From contig NZ_CP049783.1 of the NCBI RefSeq assembly GCF_015710975.1, positions 248,001 to 312,000 on the forward strand: DNA of 64,000 nt. Direction: 5' to 3'. The translations under genes and the position numbers were made by a program. Shown here piece after piece: positions 51,322 to 61,225 of this stretch. The notes under the pieces were generated by a model. The model was given only the letters and a program-made list of their open reading frames with translations, was not told the DNA's origin and searched no databases. Positions within the stretch are counted from its first letter, which is position 1. Each line of letters starts with the position of its first letter. The DNA is from Paenibacillus polymyxa. GTDB taxonomy: Bacteria > Bacillota > Bacilli > Paenibacillales > Paenibacillaceae.

Positions 51322-51954
51322 TTATTCCCCTTCAATAAAGTAAAGCTGCTCTCCCTCCGACACAAGCGATTGTCCCTGTGTCAAGTCGGTTATCCAGTTG
51401 CAGAAGGATTCCGCATCACCAGCCAGCGGCAGACAGGTTAAGGTAACTTTATCCGTAAACATCGTTTCTCCGGTACGGATGCTGCGATTGCGTAATTCAT
51501 TTTCCACTTTGCCCAACCAAGTATAATCCAATTCCACAAAAACTTCACGATGCAACACACGTGTAATCGCATCCCCTGCCTCGATAGCTGCAACAGCACC
51601 ATCTGAGTACGCGCGAATCAGTCCGCCTGCTCCCAGCAAAATCCCGCCAAAGTAACGGGTAACCACAATAGCGACATTTTTCAGTTTCTGATTGCGGATG
51701 ACCTCCAAAATGGGCTTACCCGCCGTCCCGCTCGGTTCTCCGTCATCCGATTGCTTTTGGATTTCGTCTCTTTCCCCAATCATATAGGCCGAACAATTAT
51801 GGGTAGCATTCCAATGCTCTTTTTTGATGCGTTCTATAAAAGCAACTGCTTCTTCCTCAGTTTGAACAGGCTGAATATGGCCGATAAAACGGGATTTTCG
51901 GATTACAATTTCCTTGTTGCCGGCACCGCGTACGGTTCGGTATTGTTCCAACAT
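51322..51954 (-). CDS. yigZ: YigZ family protein (IMPACT/UPF0029)
   Basis: A member of the YigZ/IMPACT family. The N-terminal UPF0029 domain includes KSRFIGHIQPV, then WNATHNCSAYMIG, the signature SDDGEPSGTAGKPILEVI and VTRYFGGILLGAGGLIRAYSDGA. The C-terminal DUF1949 domain follows (EVFVELDYTWLGKVENELRN). Its role is unclear; eukaryotic IMPACT affects translation control. It is the first gene of a coupled pair with a TetR regulator. Confidence 0.92.
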   Translation of the reverse strand: MLEQYRTVRGAGNKEIVIRKSRFIGHIQPVQTEEEAVAFIERIKKEHWNATHNCSAYMIGERDEIQKQSDDGEPSGTAGKPILEVIRNQKLKNVAIVVTRYFGGILLGAGGLIRAYSDGAVAAIEAGDAITRVLHREVFVELDYTWLGKVENELRNRSIRTGETMFTDKVTLTCLPLAGDAESFCNWITDLTQGQSLVSEGEQLYFIEGE

Positions 51955-51986
51955 ACACGTATAACCTTCCTTACTTCATTTTACAA

Positions 51987-52027
51987 GAAAGCAGTTCCCC
52001 GCTTCTGGCAGCTGGCGAACTGCTTTC
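51987..52027 (-). terminator. Terminator region downstream of pgi
   Basis: GAAAGCAGTTC and GAACTGCTTTC form an 11-bp stem, followed by TTGT on the minus strand. It lies 75 bases after the pgi stop, and just upstream of yigZ. Confidence 0.55.
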
Positions 52028-52101
52028 CTGTACTTAATTGATGCTATACACTATAATGCTTCAGACCGAAAGCCTGTTTCGAATTAGAAATTATAGTTCC
52101 C

Positions 52102-53457
52102 TTATTCAGACAATCTAGCTTCAAGCTCAGCTTTTTCTTTTTCGAAGCCCGGTTTGCCGAGCAGCGCAAACATGTTCTTTTTGTAAGCTTCTACCCCCGG
52201 TTGATCGAACGGATTTACGCCCAACAGGTAGCCGCTGATACCGCAAGCCTTTTCGAAGAAATAAGCAAGGTAGCCAAAGGAGTAAGGGCTCAAGTCAGGA
52301 ATATTTACAATCAGGTTTGGTACTTGTCCGTCTGTGTGAGCCAGCAATGTACCTTGGAATGCTTTTTTGTTTACAAAATCCACTGTTTTGCCTGCCAGGA
52401 AATTCAGTCCATCCAGATCATCCTCATCTGCTTCAATGGTGATGTGACTAGGTACATTTTCTACTTGGATTACCGTTTCGAAAATGTTACGGCTGCCTTC
52501 CTGAATGAATTGTCCCATAGAGTGCAGGTCTGTCGAGAAGTCAACAGAAGCTGGATAAATACCTTTATAATCCTTGCCTTCGCTTTCTCCGTACAGCTGT
52601 TTCCACCACTCGGATACGAAATGCAAAGACGGCTCATAGTTTACGAGAATTTCAATTGCTTTACCTTTGCGGTACAAAGCGTTACGAACGGCTGCATATT
52701 GGTAAGCCTCGTTCTCAGCTACATTCGGGTTGCTGTATTCTTTGGAAGCGTCTGCTGCACCTTGCATCATTTCTTCGATGTTGATGCCTGCTGTAGCAAT
52801 CGGCAACAAGCCTACTGCTGTCAGCACGGAGTAACGGCCACCCACATCATCAGGAATAATGAAGGATTCATAGCCTTCCTCGTTAGCGAGCTTTTTCAGA
52901 GCGCCACGTTCTTTATCCGTTGTAGCGTAAATACGTTTGCGCGCTTCTTCTTTACCATATTTTTTCTCCAGAGCCGCACGGAATACGCGGAAAGCGATAG
53001 CTGGCTCGGTTGTTGTACCTGATTTGGAGATGACATTCACAGAGAAGTCTTTTCCTTCAATCAGTTCCAACAGATGATTCACATATGTAGAGCTGATGTT
53101 GTTGCCTGCAAAATAGATAGCTGGACCCTTGCGTTGATCTTTAGGCAGCGCATTGTAGAAAGAATGCGACAGCATTTCAATCGCAGCACGTGCTCCAAGG
53201 TAAGAACCGCCAATACCGATTACAATCAATACCTCGGAATCGCTTTGAATTTTAGCAGCAGCCTTTTGGATGCGCGCAAATTCTTCTTTATCATAATTGG
53301 TAGGCAGGTCAATCCAACCCAAGAAATCTGAACCTACACCTGTTTGATTGTGCAGTTGCTCATGAGCCAACTTGATGGGCTCTGCAAAATAATCAATTTC
53401 GTGCTGCCCTACAAAGGAGAGCGCTTTAGTGTAATCAAAAATAACTTTTTTAGACAT
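52102..53457 (-). CDS. pgi: Glucose-6-phosphate isomerase
   Basis: Converts glucose-6-phosphate and fructose-6-phosphate in glycolysis. The 451-residue length and motifs fit the bacterial Pgi: [35 protein letters not shown] (SIS domain Ser/Thr), [18 protein letters not shown] and the active-site Glu/His/Lys region [11 protein letters not shown]...[27 protein letters not shown] lies before the ATG. Monocistronic. Confidence 0.97.
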   Translation of the reverse strand: MSKKVIFDYTKALSFVGQHEIDYFAEPIKLAHEQLHNQTGVGSDFLGWIDLPTNYDKEEFARIQKAAAKIQSDSEVLIVIGIGGSYLGARAAIEMLSHSFYNALPKDQRKGPAIYFAGNNISSTYVNHLLELIEGKDFSVNVISKSGTTTEPAIAFRVFRAALEKKYGKEEARKRIYATTDKERGALKKLANEEGYESFIIPDDVGGRYSVLTAVGLLPIATAGINIEEMMQGAADASKEYSNPNVAENEAYQYAAVRNALYRKGKAIEILVNYEPSLHFVSEWWKQLYGESEGKDYKGIYPASVDFSTDLHSMGQFIQEGSRNIFETVIQVENVPSHITIEADEDDLDGLNFLAGKTVDFVNKKAFQGTLLAHTDGQVPNLIVNIPDLSPYSFGYLAYFFEKACGISGYLLGVNPFDQPGVEAYKKNMFALLGKPGFEKEKAELEARLSE

Positions 53458-53708
53458 ATTTGGAACCTCCTGTTTGGTATTACTAAGACCATGAATACGA
53501 ACATAAGGACTTAGGAATAGGATACTTTAATTTGCTGAGCCTGACAAGCTTGCGTTACCTGTGTGTTCTGTGCCTTGACAGACCCTGCTGTAGATAGGGT
53601 AGCATGCCCATGCTACAATGAACTGAGAGCAATCTGTTTCAATATTCAATTCAAGCCGAACTCGCATCTGCATCGGACGGCAACTTCCAACAAGAAAGGT
53701 GATTAGCA

Positions 53709-54608
53709 ATGAAAAACATCGGATTTATCGGACTGGGCACGATGGGCGCCCCGATGGCATCCAATCTGCTAAAGCAGGGATTCGGAGTCACAGTTTATAA
53801 TCGTACCGCTTCGCGCTGCGAGCCCTTGGTAGAGCAAGGCGCACGTGCAGCTTCAACCCCTCGTGAAGCGGCCGAAGGGCAGCACCTGGTCATTACCATG
53901 GTCAGCGATGATCAATCAATACGTGACGTGTATTACGGTCAGGACGGTGTGTTTGCAGGTCTTACGGCTGGTATGACCGTGATGGACAACAGCACAATTT
54001 CACCTGAGCTGGTCAAACAATTGGCCGTCGAAGCGGACAAGCTGGGCTGCTCCTTCATTGATGCCCCCGTAACAGGCAGCAAGCCTGCCGCTGTAGATGG
54101 AACACTCGTGTTCATGGTCGGCGGTCATGCAGAAGCGATTGCGGCGCAATCAGATGTTTTTGATACCTTGGGCAAAAAGGTGCTCCATATGGGACCAAAT
54201 GGTAGCGGGGCCGTGGCCAAGCTCGCTCACAATACGATGGTCGGTATAAATAACCTCGCTCTGGCTGAAGGCTTTGCCATCGCCGCTAAATCCGGCATTC
54301 CAGCAGACAGCTTCCTAGAATTGGTACAGCTCGGATCGGCAGGCAGCAAAGCCGCTGACCTCAAAGGGCGCAAAATCATTGAGCATGATTTTAGCAACCA
54401 GTTCTCACTTGCTCTGATGCTCAAGGATTTGAAGCTCGCTTCCTCACTAACAGACAGCCTGTCCATCCCTACGCCCATGTTGTCCATAGCCAAAAGCTTG
54501 TTTCAAGCCGGACAAACACAAGGCTACGGCGATGAGGATCTATCTGCCGTCGTAAAGACATACGAAGCATGGATTGGCCGCACCATTGGTGGTCAGCCTC
54601 TTGAGTAA
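53709..54608 (+). CDS. Beta-hydroxyacid dehydrogenase (3-hydroxyisobutyrate dehydrogenase family)
   Basis: An NAD(P)-dependent dehydrogenase. The Rossmann motif is IGFIGLGTMGAPMASNLLKQG, followed by MTGSKPAAVDGT-like FIDAPVTGSKPAAVDGTLVFMVGG (substrate loop) and the catalytic Lys in GAVAKLAHNTMVG. The late DLKLASSLTDS segment is family-typical. The enzyme could act on 3-hydroxyisobutyrate, tartronate semialdehyde or succinate semialdehyde; this is not decided. AAAGGTG lies before the ATG. Monocistronic with a good terminator. Confidence 0.93.
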   Translation: MKNIGFIGLGTMGAPMASNLLKQGFGVTVYNRTASRCEPLVEQGARAASTPREAAEGQHLVITMVSDDQSIRDVYYGQDGVFAGLTAGMTVMDNSTISPELVKQLAVEADKLGCSFIDAPVTGSKPAAVDGTLVFMVGGHAEAIAAQSDVFDTLGKKVLHMGPNGSGAVAKLAHNTMVGINNLALAEGFAIAAKSGIPADSFLELVQLGSAGSKAADLKGRKIIEHDFSNQFSLALMLKDLKLASSLTDSLSIPTPMLSIAKSLFQAGQTQGYGDEDLSAVVKTYEAWIGRTIGGQPLE

Positions 54609-54664
54609 GCTGTACTTTTCTTTGTAACCATGCTGCTGTGTGTTTGTATTTATAACACAGCTTT

Positions 54665-54709
54665 AGGGTAAGAACACTCGGCTTGTAGCTTGAGTGCTCT
54701 TACCCTTTT
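54665..54709. terminator. Bidirectional terminator
   Basis: GGGTAAGAACACTC and GAGTGCTCTTACCC around a 12-base loop, followed by TTTTC. It separates the dehydrogenase gene from the converging ppnP. Confidence 0.9.
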
Positions 54710-54716
54710 CAGAGCA

Positions 54717-55031
54717 TTATTCCTGATAAGAACAGCAATAATCCGTTACACTTCGTACTTCCAGCTTGAAGGAAGACTTCGCAGGTACATGGAAGGTCGA
54801 TGTGCCATGTATCTCCAGCCATTCCTCAGTACCTGGAAGCATCACTCTCAGGTCCCCTGCCAAAATCTCCATAATCTCACGGGAATCCGTACCGAACTCG
54901 TATGTTCCCGGCAACATAATCCCCAGTGTTACCTTACTACCATCACCTAGGATAACTGTGCGGCTTGTAACCTGACCATCGTAATAAACATTTGCTTTTT
55001 TAACTACGCTTACTCCATCGAACTGTGTCAT
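54717..55031 (-). CDS. ppnP: Pyrimidine/purine nucleoside phosphorylase PpnP
   Basis: A small cupin-fold enzyme (DUF1255/YaiE) that splits nucleosides with phosphate. The whole 104-residue sequence fits: [55 protein letters not shown], then [19 protein letters not shown] lies upstream of the ATG. It is unlinked to other nucleotide genes here. Confidence 0.94.
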   Translation of the reverse strand: MTQFDGVSVVKKANVYYDGQVTSRTVILGDGSKVTLGIMLPGTYEFGTDSREIMEILAGDLRVMLPGTEEWLEIHGTSTFHVPAKSSFKLEVRSVTDYCCSYQE

Positions 55032-55185
55032 TCGTTATCCCCTCATCTGCTCTCAATGGTGAATGAATATGGTGCATCATAACATAATTTGGATTCCAGC
55101 TTCAGTATGAAAATACACACTGTATCTGCGTACTCTATCCACTGATAATTCAAAGACATTTTATCGCAAAAAACAAATGTATGAA

Positions 55186-55225
55186 ACAAACAGCCGTAAG
55201 CCTTACTCAGGTTACGACTGTTTGT
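55186..55225 (-). terminator. Terminator of tkt
   Basis: ACAAACAGCCGTAA and TTACGACTGTTTGT (one G-T pair) around a 12-base loop. The T-tract is short. It lies about 100 bases after the tkt stop. Confidence 0.65.
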
Positions 55226-55321
55226 GATACATGGATTGCCACAGCAGGTAAGTCGTTTGCCAGCAATACACGATCATTGCTTTATGGACAAACTCTTCCT
55301 AATTACTGATGCTCCAATGTT

Positions 55322-57367
55322 TTATTTCAACAATGCTTTGACACGGCTAACAACATTCTCTACTGTAAAGCCGTATTCCTTAATTACACGGTCACCAGGT
55401 GCGGATGCGCCAAATGTGCTGATACCGAGAATGTCGCCTTGGTCGCCAACATATTTTTCCCATCCCAGTGGATACGCCATTTCTACAGCCAAACGAGCTT
55501 TAACTTCAGGCAGCAGAACGGAATCTTTGTAAGCTTTGTCTTGTTTTTCGAACAAATCCCAGCTTGGGAAGCTGATAACGCGTACTTGAATACCTTGTTC
55601 TGCCAGTGCTTCCTGTGCTTTAACAGCCAGTTGTACTTCGGAGCCTGTAGCCAGAATTTGAGCAACCGGTTTGCCGTCTGCTGCATCTGCAACCACATAA
55701 GCACCGCGTTTGATACCTTCACGTGCATGCTCAGCAGTAGCAGCCAGGATTGGCAGGTTTTGACGAGTCAATACCAGTGCAACCGGGTTTTTCTTGTTTT
55801 CCAGCGTGTAAGCCCAAGCAGCAGAAGTTTCATTACCGTCAGCCGGACGAATGACCGTCAGGTTCGGAATAATACGCAGAGAAGCCAATTGTTCAATCGG
55901 CTCATGAGTTGGACCATCTTCCCCAACAGCAATACTGTCGTGAGTCAGAACGTAGGTTACAGGCAATCCCATCAGAGCTGCCAGACGAACGGCCGGACGC
56001 AGATAGTCTGTAAATACGAAGAACGTACCACCGAATACTTTTACACCTTGGTGCAGCGCCATACCGTTCATCGCAGCAGCCATACCGAACTCGCGGATAC
56101 CGAAGTAAATATTACGGCCAGCGTAGTCTTCTGGCGTAAAGTTCGTCAGGTTGTTCAAATGTGTCATCGTGGAGCTTTCCAAGTCAGCAGATCCACCTGT
56201 CAGGAAAGGAACGTTTGGAGCCAATCCGTTCAGTGCATTACCAGAAGCTACGCGAGTTGAAACCGCTTTGTCTTCTGTGGAGTATTTCGGAAGATCACGA
56301 TCCCAACCTTCTGGAAGATCGCCGTTTACAGCTGTTTCGAACTGAGCTGCCAAATCAGGGTGAGCCGCTTTGTATTTCGCAAATTGTTCATCCCATGCTT
56401 TATTAGCAGCGATACCACGCTCTTTTACTTTAGCAAAGTGCTCGCGAACCTCTTGTGGTACGTGGAAATCCTCTTCGTATACCCATTTGTAGAATTCTTT
56501 AGTCAGTTTAGCTTCTTCTGCTCCCAGCGGGGAACCATGAGTACCGCCGTGTCCGCCTTTACCTTGTTTGTTCGGGCTTCCGTAACCGATGACTGTTTTT
56601 ACTTCAATCAACGTAGGACGAGTCGAGTCAGCTTGTGCTTCTTCAATTGCTTTTTGGATCGCTGGAAGATCATTACCATCTTCTACGCGCAGCACTTGCC
56701 AGTTGTAAGCTTCAAAGCGTTTGGCAACACTCTCGGAAGAGGAGAGATTAAGCTTGCCATCCAGTGTAATATCATTGGAATCAAACAATACGATCAGCTT
56801 ACCCAGTTGAAGGCGACCAGCCAGCGAAGCAGCTTCGTGGGAAATACCTTCCATTAGATCGCCATCGCCACAAATAGCATATGTGAAGTGATCCACAACT
56901 TTAAATTCGTCTTTATTATATGTTGCACCCAGTTGTGCTTCTGCCATAGCCATACCTACGGACATTGCTAAACCTTGTCCCAGAGGTCCAGTTGTAGCAT
57001 CTACACCGGCAGTGTGACCAAACTCAGGGTGACCCGGTGTAAGGCTGCCCCATTGACGGAATTGCTTCAGCTCTTCCATAGGCAGATCATATCCGCTCAG
57101 GTGCAGAAGGCTGTATAGCAACATGGAACCGTGTCCTGCAGACAGTACAAAACGGTCACGGTTCACCCATGTTGGGCGATCTGGGTTATGGTTCATTGTT
57201 TTAGCAAAAAGTTGGTAGCCCATTGGCGCGGAGCCCATCGGCATACCAGGGTGTCCTGAATTTGCTTTCTCGATGGCATCAATTGCCAACGTACGAATTG
57301 TTGTGATGGACAAATTGTCGATAGTGGAGTTTTCATCCTTTTGAATCGCTTGATTCTGGTCAGTCAT
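55322..57367 (-). CDS. tkt: Transketolase
   Basis: Thiamine diphosphate enzyme of the pentose phosphate pathway. It has the N-terminal TPP domain ([38 protein letters not shown], the GDG-x-N type TPP motif), the central pyrimidine-binding domain ([37 protein letters not shown]) and the C-terminal domain. The length of 681 residues is normal. I start at ATG 57367 (MTDQNQAI) because GAGGAGG is 6-8 bases upstream. Monocistronic, with a leader of perhaps 130 bases. Confidence 0.97.
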   Translation of the reverse strand: MTDQNQAIQKDENSTIDNLSITTIRTLAIDAIEKANSGHPGMPMGSAPMGYQLFAKTMNHNPDRPTWVNRDRFVLSAGHGSMLLYSLLHLSGYDLPMEELKQFRQWGSLTPGHPEFGHTAGVDATTGPLGQGLAMSVGMAMAEAQLGATYNKDEFKVVDHFTYAICGDGDLMEGISHEAASLAGRLQLGKLIVLFDSNDITLDGKLNLSSSESVAKRFEAYNWQVLRVEDGNDLPAIQKAIEEAQADSTRPTLIEVKTVIGYGSPNKQGKGGHGGTHGSPLGAEEAKLTKEFYKWVYEEDFHVPQEVREHFAKVKERGIAANKAWDEQFAKYKAAHPDLAAQFETAVNGDLPEGWDRDLPKYSTEDKAVSTRVASGNALNGLAPNVPFLTGGSADLESSTMTHLNNLTNFTPEDYAGRNIYFGIREFGMAAAMNGMALHQGVKVFGGTFFVFTDYLRPAVRLAALMGLPVTYVLTHDSIAVGEDGPTHEPIEQLASLRIIPNLTVIRPADGNETSAAWAYTLENKKNPVALVLTRQNLPILAATAEHAREGIKRGAYVVADAADGKPVAQILATGSEVQLAVKAQEALAEQGIQVRVISFPSWDLFEKQDKAYKDSVLLPEVKARLAVEMAYPLGWEKYVGDQGDILGISTFGASAPGDRVIKEYGFTVENVVSRVKALLK

Positions 57368-57382
57368 GGTTTGCCTCCTCAT

Positions 57383-57690
57383 ATTGTATGAAGTATGTCA
57401 ATTGCATTCGGTCATACTCTTCAAAATCACCGTCTCATATAGAAACAGAGACTATTGAAGTGAGTGAATCTGCTTGAATGTTTCAATATGACTTATACAC
57501 TCATAAGTATTGTACCATTTGCCGTGGAAGTTTGCCAGATCGTTTGTAAAGATGATTGTCGAAATGGTCGAAATATAGTACAGCCCTCATATCAATATAC
57601 CCGTTATGTATTAACATCATTTAAAAAATAATGAAATCGCAAAAAAATTTATATAGGGCCCAGATATAATACAATTACCCCACACAAAAA
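57383..57690. other. Intergenic region upstream of tkt
   Basis: About 310 bases. It probably holds the tkt promoter: minus strand TGGTACAAT (extended -10, TACAAT at 57509-57514) with a poor -35 TGGCAA. No ORF, repeat or known riboswitch was recognised. Confidence 0.4.
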
Positions 57691-57720
57691 AACAAAGCCC
57701 ATTATGCACTGGGCTTTGTT
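57691..57720 (-). terminator. Terminator of the nfo-purU operon
   Basis: AACAAAGCCCA and TGGGCTTTGTT around TTATGCAC, then a run of T on the minus strand. Confidence 0.88.
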
Positions 57721-57760
57721 TAATCCGAAAGGTATTTTCATCAATTTGAAATTGTTAAGT

Positions 57761-58660
57761 TCAATTAAAAACGACCGTTTTGTTCTCATGAACCAGTATA
57801 CGATCCTCAGTATGCCACTTCACGGCTCTTGCCAACACGACCCGTTCAATAGTACGACCGATCCGTTTTAGCTCATTTACATCATCTCCGTGGCTTACCC
57901 GCTGTACGTCCTGCTCAATGATCGGACCACCGTCCAATTCCTCGGTTACATAATGCGCAGTAGCACCAATAATTTTCACACCACGATTATAAGCTTGGGC
58001 ATACGGCTTACCACCCACGAATGCAGGTAGAAAGGAATGATGGATATTGATAATCCGGTTGCGATAATGCTCAATAAACTTAGGCGAAATAATCTGCATA
58101 TACCTAGCCAAAATGATCACATCAATCTCTTCGCCAATGACCTCTAGCTGACGGCGCTCTGCCTCTGGCTTCGTATCGGCTGTCACCGGGATATGGTGAT
58201 ATGGAATGCCAAAGGATTCCACATACTCCTTCATATCCGGATGATTACTAACCACCAATGCAATATCCGCATCCAGATCGCCTGCCTGCCATTGCCACAG
58301 CAGTTCTACCAGACAGTGATCTTCTTTGGAAACGAAAATAGCCAATTTTTTCTTACGGCTGACCGCAGAAATCGTCCACTCCATACGGAATTGCTCAGCA
58401 ACAGCGACAAAGTCCTGCTCCAATTGCGACTGAGCTGCACTCAAATTTGGCAGATCAAATTCAATCCGCATAAAAAACATACCGCCGGACGGGTCCATTG
58501 TATATTGGTCAGATTGAACGATATTGGCCCCATGCTCGTACAAAAAGCGGGACACAGTCGCTACAATACCTGGACCATCTGGACAAGATACAAGCATGCG
58601 TGCACGGTTTTCATGTGTAGATACAGTGCTGTTTGGCTGATGTTTTACGTGAAGTTCCAT
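57761..58660 (-). CDS. purU: Formyltetrahydrofolate deformylase
   Basis: Hydrolyses 10-formyl-tetrahydrofolate to formate and THF, balancing one-carbon pools. An ACT domain at residues about 20-100 (MLVSCPDGPGIVATVSRFLYEHGANIVQSDQ) precedes the formyltransferase domain with HHSFLPAFVGGKPYAQAYNRGVKIIGATAHYVTEELDGGPIIEQ, containing the catalytic Asn, His and Asp. It lies 22 bases after nfo on the same strand, so they are likely co-transcribed. Confidence 0.96.
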   Translation of the reverse strand: MELHVKHQPNSTVSTHENRARMLVSCPDGPGIVATVSRFLYEHGANIVQSDQYTMDPSGGMFFMRIEFDLPNLSAAQSQLEQDFVAVAEQFRMEWTISAVSRKKKLAIFVSKEDHCLVELLWQWQAGDLDADIALVVSNHPDMKEYVESFGIPYHHIPVTADTKPEAERRQLEVIGEEIDVIILARYMQIISPKFIEHYRNRIINIHHSFLPAFVGGKPYAQAYNRGVKIIGATAHYVTEELDGGPIIEQDVQRVSHGDDVNELKRIGRTIERVVLARAVKWHTEDRILVHENKTVVFN

Positions 58661-58682
58661 GTGGCTATTAGTCCCCCTTGTC

Positions 58683-59810
58683 TTATACCGTCACTGGCAG
58701 ATGACTACCGGCAAACCAGGCAATCAACCGTTGATTAATGTGTTCTTCGCTCATCTCTGGGAAGAGTGCTGCTTCTGTTATCATGTCATACAGACGCTCC
58801 AGCGGCTCACGCGGGTCTGCTTTTCTTGCTTTGGCATCATTTTTCAGCAGAGTCCAAGTATCCAGTACAAATTTACGGACATCCACATCCTGTTTTTTGA
58901 AAAACGAATGCAGCTGCTCCACCTGACCCAAAAACTCATCTCCAAAGCGTTCCTTTACATTACCACGAAGCAAAGCAATCTCAACTTCATACATTGGTCG
59001 TTGAGTTTTGGCTTCTTTTCCAATCCACGGCGTCTCCAAAATAAACGGACGTCCTTGAAGTGCTTCATGATGTACCACATTATGAATAGTCTGATAACCA
59101 ATCCAACCTGATCCAATCGGCGTATGGCGGTCTTTATGAGCGCCAACCGGGTTTTTGCTGTCATTTATGTGAACAACTTGGATGCGATTCAAGCCGACAA
59201 TACGGTCGAACTGCTCCAGTACACCGTCCAAATCATTGACAATGTCATAACCCGCATCATGAATGTGACAGGTGTCCATACAAACCGTCAGACGCTCGTT
59301 GCGCTCTACTTTATCTATAATGGAGGCAATTTCCTCAAAACTACGACCCATTTCTGTGCCTTTGCCAGCCATCGTTTCAAGTGCAATGTTGACATCGGTC
59401 TCCTTCACACCATTCAGTACCTCGTTCAAACCATCGGCAATTCGCCCAATTCCGTACTCTGCATCTTTATCTGTAAAAGCCCCCGGATGCAGCACGATAT
59501 TTTTCACACCAATCGCATGTGTGCGCCGAATTTCCTCCTGAAGAAAGCTGACAGCAAGCTCATAGGTATTTTCTTTGTAGGAGCCGAGATTGATGATATA
59601 CGGAGCATGCACCACGATATCTTCCATTCCCTTTTCCGCCATTAGCTGCTTGCCTTCCTCTAAATACATAGACTCCATCGGCTTACGACGTGTGTTTTGA
59701 GGTGCCCCCGTGTATATCATAAACGAGCTGGACCCGTAAGAAGACGCTTCTTTTGTAGCGCTGAGCAGACCCATGTCCGAGAAAGACACATGAGAACCAA
59801 TTTTCAGCAT
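58683..59810 (-). CDS. nfo: Endonuclease IV-type DNA repair enzyme with C-terminal extension
   Basis: An apurinic/apyrimidinic endonuclease of the AP2/Nfo TIM-barrel family. All nine zinc ligands can be placed, in E. coli order: H68, H108, E145, D179, H182, H214, D227, H229 and E259. The barrel ends near residue 283, and about 92 extra residues follow ([13 protein letters not shown]...[26 protein letters not shown]), which are helical and charged and absent from the usual form of about 280 residues. The start is ATG 59810 (AGGGGG upstream, with a long spacer). It precedes purU by 22 bases. Confidence 0.93.
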   Translation of the reverse strand: MLKIGSHVSFSDMGLLSATKEASSYGSSSFMIYTGAPQNTRRKPMESMYLEEGKQLMAEKGMEDIVVHAPYIINLGSYKENTYELAVSFLQEEIRRTHAIGVKNIVLHPGAFTDKDAEYGIGRIADGLNEVLNGVKETDVNIALETMAGKGTEMGRSFEEIASIIDKVERNERLTVCMDTCHIHDAGYDIVNDLDGVLEQFDRIVGLNRIQVVHINDSKNPVGAHKDRHTPIGSGWIGYQTIHNVVHHEALQGRPFILETPWIGKEAKTQRPMYEVEIALLRGNVKERFGDEFLGQVEQLHSFFKKQDVDVRKFVLDTWTLLKNDAKARKADPREPLERLYDMITEAALFPEMSEEHINQRLIAWFAGSHLPVTV

Positions 59811-60104
59811 GATTTTGATTCATCCCCCTATCCTGTTATGCTTGTCTTATTTTAATTTAATCATTTTAACGTGATTATTGAAATCAAACAACATAGCGTT
59901 TATGGCAACTTTTTTAGGTGACTCCCTAAGGGAACCTACAGACATAGTCCACATCTGAATATGTGTTATTGAAATGTAGGTAGATTAAAGCATGAATGGA
60001 CCTTCTTTAGCGTACACCAGATACATTCAATATGAAGCTTTTGTATCAAAAAGGGTTATATTTTATAACAGAAACATTTTTTGAATTGGAAGGAGAATAA
60101 CTCC

Positions 60105-61013
60105 ATGAATATCATCGTATGCGGAGGAACTGGATTGGTGGGGAGTGCACTGGTCAAAAGTCTGCTAGATGACGGATATACCGTGAAAGTCATTACCCGC
60201 AAGCCGCTGGTTGGACATGAAGCGAGCCCTCGCTTGCAGTATATGAGCTGGAACGAATTAAAACAAAAGCCTGAATTAATGGAAGGTACAGATGCGGTCG
60301 TTAATTTAGCAGGTGAGACGCTGAATCAGCGCTGGACGGATAAGTCCAAACAAAGAATTCTTCAATCACGACTGCTGTCCGTTGCCCGGTTGGCTCAAGC
60401 GTTGAATGCTCTGCAAAAAAAACCGGAAGTTATCATTCAGGCTTCGGCTGTTGCCGCCTATGGTACTTCCCTGACCGAAACATTTGACGAAAAAAGTCCG
60501 CGTCGTTCGGAGGATTATCTGTCTCAGGTAGTTGAGCAGTGGGAGGAAGCAGCCAACGCCTACCCTACCGATGCCCGTTTAATTAATTTACGCATCAGCC
60601 TAGTGCTGGATAGAAAAAAAGGAGCATTTCCACTCATGAAGATGCCTTACGTCTTCGGATTCGGTGGAAAAATAGGTAGCGGCCATCAATGGATAAGTTG
60701 GATTCATATTGCCGATATCGTTCGTCTGATCTCGTACTGCATTCATACACCAGAGATTTCCGGGGCAGTGAACGCTTCATCACCACACCCCATGACGAAC
60801 GACCAATTTGGGAAAACAGTAGCTAAGGTATATCGTCGTCCGCACTGGTTTCCCGTTCCTGGCTTTCTAGTCCAAAAGCTATTGGGTGAGATGAGCACGC
60901 TTGTATTAGACGGTCAAAAGGTAATACCGCGTAAAGCGCTGGAGCACGGATTTAAGTTTAAGTATTCTTCACTGAAGGAAGCGCTAGAGGAACTCCATTC
61001 TTCTCACAAGTAG
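60105..61013 (+). CDS. TIGR01777 family NAD(P)-binding epimerase-like protein
   Basis: An extended short-chain dehydrogenase/epimerase of the TIGR01777 (YfcH/YfhF) group. The Rossmann motif is IIVCGGTGLVGSALVKSLL, followed by DAVVNLAGETLNQRWTDKSKQRILQSR (group signature), SAVAAYGTS and WISWIHIADIVRL, and a C-terminal PHWFPVPGFLVQKLLGEMSTLVLDGQKVIPRKALEHGFKF (DUF1731 segment). Function unknown. ATG 60105 has AAGGAG upstream; the frame opens 8 codons earlier. Confidence 0.92.
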   Translation: MNIIVCGGTGLVGSALVKSLLDDGYTVKVITRKPLVGHEASPRLQYMSWNELKQKPELMEGTDAVVNLAGETLNQRWTDKSKQRILQSRLLSVARLAQALNALQKKPEVIIQASAVAAYGTSLTETFDEKSPRRSEDYLSQVVEQWEEAANAYPTDARLINLRISLVLDRKKGAFPLMKMPYVFGFGGKIGSGHQWISWIHIADIVRLISYCIHTPEISGAVNASSPHPMTNDQFGKTVAKVYRRPHWFPVPGFLVQKLLGEMSTLVLDGQKVIPRKALEHGFKFKYSSLKEALEELHSSHK

Positions 61014-61021
61014 CGTTGAAT

Positions 61022-61087
61022 TAAAAAATGAACTCTATGGATGATAGATAATATCTTTGTATCTCTACCAGCTTAGGGTTCATTTTT
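61022..61087 (+). terminator. Terminator of the epimerase gene
   Basis: AAAATGAACTCTA and TTAGGGTTCATTTT pair around a 35-base loop, followed by TTTG. A fair rho-independent terminator. Confidence 0.5.
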
Positions 61088-61170
61088 GATTTAGACATAA
61101 TCTATCAATTAAACTTGAGATCTTTGAGTTGTCTTGTTTTAGGCCTATGAATGGTCTTCTAGTTATAAAA

Positions 61171-61201
61171 AAGAAGCCCAGAATATAACAGGCCTCTTCT
61201 T
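61171..61201 (-). terminator. Possible terminator of the FHA gene
   Basis: AAGAAG and CTTCTT with inner CC/GG, followed on the minus strand by TTTTATA. The stem is imperfect. Confidence 0.4.
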
Positions 61202-61225
61202 AACATATATCCATTTAACGTTTAC

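Noticed and set aside
52201..53022. 273-codon plus-strand ORF inside pgi
   Set aside because: An antisense shadow of a highly conserved gene; its composition follows the pgi codon pattern.
55439..56260. 273-codon plus-strand ORF inside tkt
   Set aside because: An antisense shadow of transketolase with no recognisable protein features.
57330..57410. TTGACA just upstream of tkt as a -35 box
   Set aside because: The matching -10 position falls in the ribosome binding site, so it cannot drive the gene.
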